A stretch of 5,673 bases of DNA from Cypionkella sp. (lineage in GTDB: Bacteria > Pseudomonadota > Alphaproteobacteria > Rhodobacterales > Rhodobacteraceae). Every line of letters starts with the position of its first letter. Positions within the stretch are counted from its first letter, which is position 1. The position numbers were made by a program, and so were the translations under genes. Location: the NCBI GenBank assembly GCA_018063485.1, contig JAGPBG010000170.1, forward strand, positions 1 through 5,673, written 5' to 3'. Positions 1 through 5,673 of this stretch are shown here, piece by piece. The notes under the pieces are model-generated. The model did not search any database and was not told where the DNA came from. It worked only from the letters and a program-made list of their open reading frames with translations.

Positions 1-633
1 CTGAAAGATGCCCATTCTTCGGGGCGCAATCTGATCATCGAGCGCCTGCCCGCCGATGTAAAACTGGTGCGGTCCTGGGCCGGGCATCCGTTTTGCATGG
101 TGCAGGAGCTGGACAGCAGCTTTGATGCGGTGCTGATGATCGGCTATCATGCCTCTGCCGGGTCAGAGGCCAATTCATTGGCGCATACGCTGTCGCTGGA
201 TGCCGCCGAGATCCGGCTGAACGGGGCGCGGGCCTCGGAATTTCTGATCCATGCGCTGGCGGCGGCAACGGTGGGGGTGCCGGTGGCTTTTGTTAGCGGC
301 GATGCGGGGCTGATGGAAGAAATCCGTATCACCGATCCGGCGATCCATCGCTGTGCGGTGAAATCAGGCTCGGGGCAATCGACGGTCACAATGACTCCGG
401 CAGGTGCGCGGGATGCAATTCGCGCCGGGGTGACTGCGGCATTGAAGGGGGTGAAGAAAATTACCCCCTTGCCCCTGGCCGCACCCTTCGCGTTGGAGAT
501 TGCCTATGGCGATCCCAATCTTGCGACACGGCATCAGCATTATCCGGGGGCCTGGCATATCGGCAATCGCACCATTCGGATGGAGACCGGCGATTACATG
601 GATGTACTGCGGATGCTGAATTATGTGACCTGA
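1..633 (+). CDS. M55 family metallopeptidase, DppA-like D-aminopeptidase (5' truncated by window edge)
   Basis: The reading frame is open from base 1 to a TGA at 631-633, giving 210 codons. M55 enzymes such as Bacillus subtilis DppA are zinc D-aminopeptidases of about 274 residues, so roughly 55 N-terminal residues, including the Asp-x-Glu zinc ligands, lie outside the window. Visible family features are Asp-Ala-His at codons 3-5 (counterpart of DppA His60), Gly-Tyr-His-Ala with the histidine at codon 50 (His104), a histidine at codon 62 (nucleophile His115) and a glutamate at codon 80 in Asn-Gly-x4-Glu (Glu133). Their spacing matches DppA within one residue. A later Ala-Val-Lys-x-Gly-x-Gly stretch also fits. 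A GTG at 67 could be read as a start but lies after conserved sequence, so it is not the real one. The family releases N-terminal D-amino acids from short peptides in the cytoplasm; the substrate here is inferred. Any operon partners lie upstream, outside the window. Confidence 0.88.
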   Translation: MKDAHSSGRNLIIERLPADVKLVRSWAGHPFCMVQELDSSFDAVLMIGYHASAGSEANSLAHTLSLDAAEIRLNGARASEFLIHALAAATVGVPVAFVSGDAGLMEEIRITDPAIHRCAVKSGSGQSTVTMTPAGARDAIRAGVTAALKGVKKITPLPLAAPFALEIAYGDPNLATRHQHYPGAWHIGNRTIRMETGDYMDVLRMLNYVT

Positions 634-647
634 AAAGGGCCAACCCT
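633..647 (-). terminator. possible weak intrinsic terminator of the acylase gene
   Basis: In the 36-base gap between the two convergent genes, the - strand reads a 4-bp hairpin, AGGG-TTGG-CCCT (bases 647-636), directly followed by TTT (635-633). The stem is short, so this is a weak candidate. The T-run overlaps the stop codon region of the M55 gene. On the + strand the same hairpin has no following T-run. Confidence 0.25.
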
Positions 648-669
648 GGGGTGATGAGCCGGGCGGCGA

Positions 670-3138
670 TCACGGCGCGGGTGTCAGATGCGTGGTGCCG
701 ACGGCCGCTGCGCGGGCAAGGTCGGGATCAAGCGACATCGGGATATATTCACCGCGCCGCCACAACTCGCCCAGATCATCGTAGAACCGCGAGAGAGGGT
801 GGCCCGATTGCCCGGTGGACAGCACAAACACCGAGGAATCCGGGTCGGCAAAATCGTAAACCCCACGATAACCCGCGCCATGCACGTTCAGATAGGGGTT
901 CGGCCCGGTGCCTTTGGTGCGCCCGCGCAGCAAGGTGTTGTCGCCGCCCGAGGTGGATTGCCGGATATCGACGAAATAGCGCAACACCGGCACATCGCCG
1001 AGAACCGGGTGATCATGGGTGGCCTGATGGGCATCGCCCCAGCGCCAGCTTTCCAGATTTGGCCCGTATCTTTCCGACAACTCCAGCAAGGCATCATCCA
1101 GCGCCTGGCGGGCGATTTCCGGGCAGGTTTCCACCGGGGCCGATTGCACCACATCGCACCAGACCGAAGCCCCGCCGGTATTGCGGTAGACCCGTTCGAT
1201 GAAATCGGCATCGGGATGGGTAAAATGATCCTCCATCGGGCCAAGTTCGTCGCGCGCCAGCCGCTCTTGCAAGGCGCGCAGCCAAGCCTCCGCGATCAGG
1301 GGCTCGGGCAGATGTTCGTTCATCTCGCCGTTCCAGGCCGCCAGCAGCTTCAGCGCGCGCTGGCGCAGCCGGTCGGTGGTGCCATCGGCAGCGGTCTCGC
1401 CGGTGAACCACAGGTCAGCCCCGATCAGCGGCAAAAGATTACGTGCCGTGGGAGAAACCGTATCAAGCTGCGCTTCGATGAAACTGTCGCGGGTGTGAAC
1501 CTCACGCGTTTTCATCAGCGCCAGCCAGCGTTGGATGCGCTGGGTGTCGCCCCAATCATAGCTGACATGCAGCGGGAACGGGCGATCCACCGTCTTGTTG
1601 TTGGTGTTGCCCAAAAGGCCCGAGTCGGGGTCCACTTGGCGCGGATTGTCCTCATAGGGCAAGATGCCGGCCCAGCGGTTGGCATCCTGCCAACCGGGGG
1701 CGGGCATCCGGCCCTTGGTGGCGTGGCTGGGGTCACGCGCGGGCATCGCCCCGATGGTTTGCAGCGCGATGCCCTTGGTATCGGCCAGCATCAGGTTTTG
1801 GGAGGGAGCGATAAACAGCCGGCCGGCCTCGATCGCGGCATCCACCGATTGCGCCTGCATCAGATGAATGGCCGCTGTCATCGAGGTGTCCTTGTCCGAC
1901 AGCGCCGTCCATTCCAATGCGGCCACATGGCCCGCTGGCGTGATTGAGGCCAGATCGTAATGCGAGCCGGGCAGGATCGGGCCGCTTTCAGACCAGCGCA
2001 GGGTAAGGGTTATCGGATCGGCACCCTTGACGGTGACGATGGTACGCCGGGTCAGAAAGGGTTTGGGGCCGGTAGGGGTGATATATTCTTCAGGGTTGGC
2101 CGGGTTGACCTTTTCGATGATCACGTCTTGATCATCAAGATAAGATGAGGTCAGACCCCAACCCAAGCTGTCGGATCGGCCCAGCAAGACCACTGGCATC
2201 CCCGGAATGGTGGCTCCGATGACGCCGCCGCTGCGCAGTTGCAGGCGGGCCAGATACCAGATTGTTGGTGCGCTGAACCCAAGATGCGGATCATTGGCCA
2301 GCAGCGAGCCACCTGCCGCCGAGCGCGAGGGCATCGCAGCCCAAGCATTCGAGGCCCCGGCGAATGCGGCGCTGTGAAAGGGCGAGAGCGGGTCATCGAG
2401 ATAGGCCATGCGGGTTTTGGCGGGCGAAGGCATCCCTTCGGGCATCAGGCTGGCATAATCGGGCAGGGCCATCACGCCCTTGCTGGTGTCATCAGCCAGA
2501 ATATCGCCCAGACGTTGCGGCGACAAGATCAGCGACAGTTGCGCGCGCAGCACCTCCGATTCCAGATGCGATGACAGTTGCACCGCCATCAGCTTCATGA
2601 TCGCGATGGAATCGGCCGCAGACCATGCGGAAATCTCATTGCTGAAAAGGAAGAACTCGGGCGCGCCTCGACCGCGGGCACCGGTATTCACCTCGGTGAT
2701 CCAGGCATTGACGCCGGCCGCATAGGCCTCAAGCGCGGTTTTGGTTTCGGCGTCCTGGGCGGCGACCGAGCTTTGCGAAAGGGTGTAAAGATCAAGCCTG
2801 CGCATCAGCTCATCAATTTTGACGGTGCGGGGGCCGAAGATTTCCGACAGTTTCCCCTGCGCAGTGCGGCGCAGCATGGTCATCTGCCACAGCCGATCCT
2901 GGGCATGGGCAAACCCCAGGGCGAAATAGACATCGGCGTCGGTTTTGCCAAAGATATGCGGCACATCGGAATTGTTGCGCACAATCTCGACGGGTGCAGA
3001 AATCCCGGCCTCGGCAAAATCCTCATTATAGTCGGGCAGTGAGCGGCTGAGGACGTAATAGGCTAGAAACCCGGCGATCAGCGCCAGCACCACAAGACCC
3101 GTGAACAGCCGCAACAGCCAGCGGATAAGAAGAACCAT
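670..3138 (-). CDS. penicillin acylase family protein (membrane-anchored Ntn-hydrolase)
   Basis: An 822-residue protein of the penicillin/AHL acylase family (Ntn-hydrolases hydrolysing amide bonds of acylated substrates), near the usual full length of about 760-850. Residues 1-30 are a basic N-terminus followed by a hydrophobic segment with no obvious signal-peptidase site, so a periplasm-facing membrane anchor is likely. Residues 56-100 carry the typical start of the alpha chain (Val-Pro-His-Ile at 59-62, then Ala-His-Ala-Gln-Asp-Arg). The autocatalytic cleavage site is Gly-Ala-Ser-Asn-Ala-Trp at 261-266, making Ser263 (codon at 2350-2352) the predicted N-terminal nucleophile of the beta chain. 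Asn-Asp-Pro-His-Leu (282-286), Asp-Asp-Gln-Asp (335-338), Ser-Gln-Asn (446-448), Gly-Asn-Thr-Asn-Asn (510-514, likely oxyanion Asn) and Gly-Gln-Ser-Gly-His-Pro (776-781) follow. Cys661 and Cys672 could form a disulfide. The open frame extends 147 codons upstream, but ATG at 3138 has AAGGA nine bases before it and begins the membrane segment. The substrate (AHL, beta-lactam or other acyl amide) cannot be told from sequence. Confidence 0.93.
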   Translation of the reverse strand: MVLLIRWLLRLFTGLVVLALIAGFLAYYVLSRSLPDYNEDFAEAGISAPVEIVRNNSDVPHIFGKTDADVYFALGFAHAQDRLWQMTMLRRTAQGKLSEIFGPRTVKIDELMRRLDLYTLSQSSVAAQDAETKTALEAYAAGVNAWITEVNTGARGRGAPEFFLFSNEISAWSAADSIAIMKLMAVQLSSHLESEVLRAQLSLILSPQRLGDILADDTSKGVMALPDYASLMPEGMPSPAKTRMAYLDDPLSPFHSAAFAGASNAWAAMPSRSAAGGSLLANDPHLGFSAPTIWYLARLQLRSGGVIGATIPGMPVVLLGRSDSLGWGLTSSYLDDQDVIIEKVNPANPEEYITPTGPKPFLTRRTIVTVKGADPITLTLRWSESGPILPGSHYDLASITPAGHVAALEWTALSDKDTSMTAAIHLMQAQSVDAAIEAGRLFIAPSQNLMLADTKGIALQTIGAMPARDPSHATKGRMPAPGWQDANRWAGILPYEDNPRQVDPDSGLLGNTNNKTVDRPFPLHVSYDWGDTQRIQRWLALMKTREVHTRDSFIEAQLDTVSPTARNLLPLIGADLWFTGETAADGTTDRLRQRALKLLAAWNGEMNEHLPEPLIAEAWLRALQERLARDELGPMEDHFTHPDADFIERVYRNTGGASVWCDVVQSAPVETCPEIARQALDDALLELSERYGPNLESWRWGDAHQATHDHPVLGDVPVLRYFVDIRQSTSGGDNTLLRGRTKGTGPNPYLNVHGAGYRGVYDFADPDSSVFVLSTGQSGHPLSRFYDDLGELWRRGEYIPMSLDPDLARAAAVGTTHLTPAP

Positions 3139-3147
3139 GATGCGCTG

Positions 3148-3152
3148 TCCTT
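3148..3152 (-). promoter_or_regulatory. ribosome binding site of the acylase gene
   Basis: The - strand reads AAGGA with nine bases between it and the ATG at 3138. This fixes the acylase start at the beginning of its hydrophobic anchor and argues against the longer upstream open frame, which overlaps the dehydrogenase gene antisense. Confidence 0.65.
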
Positions 3153-3190
3153 GACGCCGTGAACTTGATGCGTTCCTAGTCGGTTTGACA
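3151..3190 (+). promoter_or_regulatory. divergent intergenic region, possible -35 elements for the dehydrogenase
   Basis: Two -35-like hexamers lie on the + strand: TTGACG at 3151-3156 and a perfect TTGACA at 3185-3190. Neither has a good -10 at 16-18 bases: the first is followed at 18 bases by CCTAGT, and the second falls too close to the start codon. I therefore call only a probable promoter-bearing region, without a defined promoter. TTGACG also overlaps the acylase ribosome binding site on the other strand. Confidence 0.2.
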
Positions 3191-3201
3191 GAATTGGGCA
3201 A
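3173..3201 (-). promoter_or_regulatory. candidate promoter of the acylase gene
   Basis: On the - strand, TTGCCC (3201-3196, four of six matches to TTGACA) is followed after 17 bases by TAGGAA (3178-3173, with T, A and A at positions 1, 2 and 5 of the -10). It would start transcription about 30 bases before the ATG. The match is modest and inferred by eye; the gap of about 80 bases must nonetheless hold the promoters of both divergent genes unless transcription enters from further away. Confidence 0.25.
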
Positions 3202-3207
3202 TGGAGC

Positions 3208-3214
3208 GGGAGAG
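3208..3214 (+). promoter_or_regulatory. ribosome binding site deciding the dehydrogenase start
   Basis: GGGAGAG, with GGAG at 3209-3212, lies six bases before the ATG at 3219. The in-frame ATG at 3201 has no comparable purine-rich element in front of it, so the downstream ATG is preferred. Confidence 0.6.
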
Positions 3215-3218
3215 CGGT

Positions 3219-4082
3219 ATGGCACGGGTGGCATTTTTGGGCTTGGGGGTGATGGGATATCCGATGGCAGGGCATCTGGCCGCCAAGGGGCATCAGGTGA
3301 CGGTGTATAATCGCACGGCTGCCAAAGCGCTGGCCTGGGTGGCCCAACACGGCGGCAGTTTTGCGACCACTCCGGCCGCGGCCGCCAGGGGTGCAGAATT
3401 GGTGATGTCCTGTGTCGGGAATGATGACGATCTGCGCGCAGTATGTTTGGGGCCTGAGGCTGCCTTTGCCGGCATGGTGCGCGGGGCGGTCTTTGTCGAT
3501 CACACCACGGTATCGGCGGCGGTGACGCGAGAGCTTTCGGGCGCAGCAAAGGATCTGGGGATCGGCTTTGTCGATGCACCAGTGTCGGGCGGGCAGGCGG
3601 GGGCTGAGAACGGCGTTCTGTCGATCATGTGCGGCGGCGACCCGGCGCAATATGCGCAGGCCGAACCAGTGATGGCCGCCTATGCCCGGATTTGCCGCCG
3701 CCTGGGTGACAGCGGGGCCGGGCAATTGGCCAAGATGATGAATCAGATCTGCATTGCCGGACTTATGCAGGGCCTGTCCGAGGCGCTGGCCTTTGGCGAA
3801 AAGGCGGGGCTGGATGGCGAAGCGGTGGTCGAGGTGATTTCCCAAGGCGCCGCCGGTTCCTGGCAGATGGTCAACCGCCACAAGACCATGCTGGCCGACA
3901 AATTCGATTACGGCTTTGCCGTAGATTGGATGCGCAAGGATCTGGGGATTTGCCTGCAAACCGCCAATGAAATCGGCGCACGCCTGCCGGTGACAGCGCT
4001 TGTCGATCAGTTTTACAAGGATGTGCAACTGATGGGAGGCGGGCGCGATGATACATCGAGCCTGATTCGCAGATTGCGCTAG
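3219..4082 (+). CDS. NAD(P)-dependent oxidoreductase, 3-hydroxyisobutyrate dehydrogenase family
   Basis: A 287-residue beta-hydroxyacid dehydrogenase, the usual length of the family. It begins with a Rossmann nucleotide-binding motif, Gly-Leu-Gly-Val-Met-Gly at residues 8-13 followed by Pro-Met-Ala (15-17). The second strand ends in Asn-Arg-Thr (31-33) where NADH-specific enzymes often have an acidic residue, suggesting NADP(H) preference (inference). The substrate-loop motif Asp-Ala-Pro-Val-Ser-Gly-Gly lies at 119-125, and Gly-Ala-Gly-Gln-Leu-Ala-Lys-Met-Met-Asn at 166-175 supplies the catalytic Lys172 and Asn175. A Lys-Asp-Leu motif at 240-242 fits the helical C-terminal domain. The start was taken at ATG 3219 because of GGAG six bases upstream and because the protein then begins directly at the first Rossmann strand; an in-frame ATG at 3201 would add six residues. 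The family includes 3-hydroxyisobutyrate dehydrogenase, tartronate semialdehyde reductase and glyoxylate/succinic semialdehyde reductases. The exact substrate is undecided and neighbours do not resolve it. Predicted cytoplasmic. Confidence 0.93.
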   Translation: MARVAFLGLGVMGYPMAGHLAAKGHQVTVYNRTAAKALAWVAQHGGSFATTPAAAARGAELVMSCVGNDDDLRAVCLGPEAAFAGMVRGAVFVDHTTVSAAVTRELSGAAKDLGIGFVDAPVSGGQAGAENGVLSIMCGGDPAQYAQAEPVMAAYARICRRLGDSGAGQLAKMMNQICIAGLMQGLSEALAFGEKAGLDGEAVVEVISQGAAGSWQMVNRHKTMLADKFDYGFAVDWMRKDLGICLQTANEIGARLPVTALVDQFYKDVQLMGGGRDDTSSLIRRLR

Positions 4083-4091
4083 ATCAGAGGT

Positions 4092-4140
4092 GGGGTAACC
4101 CCCGAGTCGCCGCAAGCGCCCGGGGATCGGTGGTTATCCC
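4092..4140. terminator. dyad between convergent genes, possible bidirectional terminator
   Basis: Bases 4092-4105 (GGGGTAACCCCCGA) pair with 4127-4140 (TCGGTGGTTATCCC): twelve Watson-Crick pairs, one G-U in the + transcript and one mismatch, around a 21-base loop. The dyad begins nine bases after the dehydrogenase stop and ends ten bases before the SYLF gene stop, the expected place for a shared terminator. Neither side has a T-run, so it is not a canonical intrinsic terminator. It could instead protect 3' ends or act with Rho. A smaller GGGG-TAA-CCCC hairpin at 4092-4102 is an alternative fold. Confidence 0.4.
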
Positions 4141-4150
4141 GACTTGACCG

Positions 4151-4720
4151 TCAAGGAATGATGCGGCTGTATTTTACACCCGCCAGGGTTGCCCCGGCAA
4201 TCAGGCCCTGCTGGCCAAAGACAAGGCCGATCACCGGGTCGATCTCGGTGGTTTCCTTGCCCAGGCTTGCGCCTTGTTCGGGGGTGGCATAGCGCACTTC
4301 TGCACCCGCAGCCCAACCCGAGCCGCGGCGGAAGGTCGACAATGCGCCATCAGTCATGAAAAACAGCGCGTGAGCGTATTGCTGCGCGCCGATCTGAAAA
4401 CCAATGGTGGCGCGGGTGGCCGAATAATAATCGACCGTGGTGCCGTTGATCTGCAAAGCCCCCCGCCCATAACCACCACCGATGCCGAAACCGGCTTCGG
4501 TGACCAGCGGCATGTAAAGAACACCATAAGCCTTGCCCGCCAGATCGCGGGTGCCGGGATAGCGGTCAAAAAGATAATCGCGCGTGGCCGAAACCCGTGC
4601 GTCAATCTGAGCGGCACCACGCCCCCCCACTCCGTTGCCGATAACGGTATTTTCACACCCGGCCAGCAGCAGGGCTGCTGCACTGGTGCCCAAAAACCCG
4701 CGACGCGAATACTGTGTCAT
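4151..4720 (-). CDS. SYLF/YSC84-type lipid-binding domain lipoprotein with Tat-like signal
   Basis: A 189-residue exported protein. Residues 5-11 read Ser-Arg-Arg-Gly-Phe-Leu-Gly, close to the twin-arginine consensus, followed by a short hydrophobic stretch and the lipobox Leu-Ala-Gly-Cys at 19-22. Cys22 would be lipidated, and the next residue is Glu rather than the Asp that marks inner-membrane retention in E. coli. The rest, from about residue 38, resembles the bacterial SYLF/YSC84 domain: an N-terminal helix, then a Gly-rich beta region (Gly-Ile-Gly-Gly-Gly-Tyr-Gly-Arg-Gly at 79-87), and a Gly/Ala-rich end with Gly-Leu-Ile-Ala-Gly-Ala. Family members bind lipids; the role in bacteria is not settled. 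ATG 4720 was chosen because GAGGG lies eight bases upstream and the signal peptide starts there; the frame stays open to 4864 but that part overlaps the end of hemB. The gene lies downstream of hemB on the same strand and probably has its own promoter. Confidence 0.85.
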   Translation of the reverse strand: MTQYSRRGFLGTSAAALLLAGCENTVIGNGVGGRGAAQIDARVSATRDYLFDRYPGTRDLAGKAYGVLYMPLVTEAGFGIGGGYGRGALQINGTTVDYYSATRATIGFQIGAQQYAHALFFMTDGALSTFRRGSGWAAGAEVRYATPEQGASLGKETTEIDPVIGLVFGQQGLIAGATLAGVKYSRIIP

Positions 4721-4728
4721 TCTATCTG

Positions 4729-4733
4729 CCCTC
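4729..4733 (-). promoter_or_regulatory. ribosome binding site of the SYLF lipoprotein gene
   Basis: The - strand reads GAGGG with eight bases between it and the ATG at 4720, supporting this start over in-frame starts further upstream. Confidence 0.6.
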
Positions 4734-4765
4734 TGCCTTGGGGAACTCTGGCTGGTTCCATTGCG

Positions 4766-4797
4766 TGACAGCCTAGCGCTTTTTGCATCGGCTGTCA
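4766..4797. repeat. perfect 8-bp inverted repeat in the hemB-SYLF gap
   Basis: TGACAGCC at 4766-4773 is the exact inverted copy of GGCTGTCA at 4790-4797, with 16 bases between. It lies 36 bases after the hemB stop codon. In a hemB transcript it could fold as a stem-loop, but no T-run follows on the - strand, so it is not a standard terminator. Its arms overlie the -35 and -10 of the candidate promoter of the SYLF gene, so an operator is another reading. Confidence 0.45.
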
Positions 4798-4798
4798 T
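4770..4798 (-). promoter_or_regulatory. candidate promoter of the SYLF lipoprotein gene
   Basis: On the - strand ATGACA (4798-4793, five of six matches to TTGACA) is separated by 17 bases from TAGGCT (4775-4770, which keeps the T, A and final T of the -10). A start near 4763 would give a leader of about 40 bases before the ATG at 4720. Found by eye; the -10 is weak by E. coli standards. Confidence 0.35.
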
Positions 4799-4832
4799 CT
4801 GCCCCACCGCGCCCTGCGCGACGCACCGCCGC

Positions 4833-5673
<841 letters not shown>

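Noticed and set aside
651..1202. Open frame of 183 codons on + after the M55 gene
   Set aside because: Arg/Pro/Gly-rich translation with no motif, overlapping the acylase C-terminal coding region; a GC-rich shadow.
688..1947. Open frame of 419 codons on + antisense to the acylase
   Set aside because: It lies wholly inside the acylase gene, has no recognisable motif or domain, and its composition (rich in Gly, Arg, Ala and Gln) is typical of a GC-rich antisense shadow.
2127..2139. Palindrome CTTGATCATCAAG resembling an FNR/Crp-type site
   Set aside because: The half-sites are separated by one base, not the four needed for an FNR box, and it lies deep inside the acylase coding region, where Asp-Asp-Gln-Asp codons explain it.
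3139..3579. 147-codon upstream extension of the acylase frame
   Set aside because: It is Pro/Arg/Ser-rich, overlaps the dehydrogenase antisense, and would bury the membrane anchor; a good ribosome binding site precedes the internal ATG at 3138.
3078..4115. Open frame of 345 codons on - antisense to the dehydrogenase
   Set aside because: The other strand encodes a protein with every motif of its family in order; this frame is His/Arg/Gln-rich with no domain and no ribosome binding site.

Overview
The window reads as ordinary GC-rich alphaproteobacterial chromosome, most likely from the Rhodobacterales (Rhodobacter/Roseobacter type). This placement is inferred from high GC, GC-rich third codon positions, the cysteine-free HemB metal motif and the kinds of genes present. 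It rests on no database search. The window is densely coding: five protein genes cover nearly all of it, two of them cut by the window edges. No gap between genes exceeds about 115 bases. I see no RNA genes, mobile elements, CRISPR arrays, integrase sites or clear signs of transfer.

Layout from left to right. (1) The 3' part of an M55-family D-aminopeptidase (DppA-like) on the + strand ends at 633. (2) Convergent with it, a complete membrane-anchored penicillin acylase family Ntn-hydrolase of 822 residues lies on the - strand (670-3138). (3) Divergent from the acylase across about 80 bases, a complete 3-hydroxyisobutyrate dehydrogenase-type NAD(P)-dependent oxidoreductase lies on the + strand (3219-4082). 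(4) Convergent with it, across a 68-base gap holding a strong dyad, a SYLF/YSC84-type lipoprotein with a Tat-like signal lies on the - strand (4151-4720). (5) Upstream of that gene on the same strand is hemB (porphobilinogen synthase), which ends at 4833 and runs off the right edge without its first roughly 50 codons.

Strands alternate, so little of this looks like a shared operon; only hemB and the SYLF gene are co-directional, with 112 bases between them. hemB is a housekeeping tetrapyrrole gene. The acylase and the M55 peptidase are both amide hydrolases and could both serve in turnover of D-amino-acid peptides or acylated compounds, but they converge and need not be co-regulated. The oxidoreductase probably reduces or oxidises a small beta-hydroxyacid or semialdehyde, with NADP(H) suggested by its Asn-Arg-Thr motif.

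I did not find a convincing undescribed system. The points most worth a second look are the dyad whose arms cover a predicted promoter upstream of the SYLF gene, the Tat-type lipobox signal on that protein, the unassigned substrate of the acylase, and the Zn-ligand-free HemB metal site. Several long open frames antisense to the acylase and dehydrogenase were judged to be GC-driven shadows.
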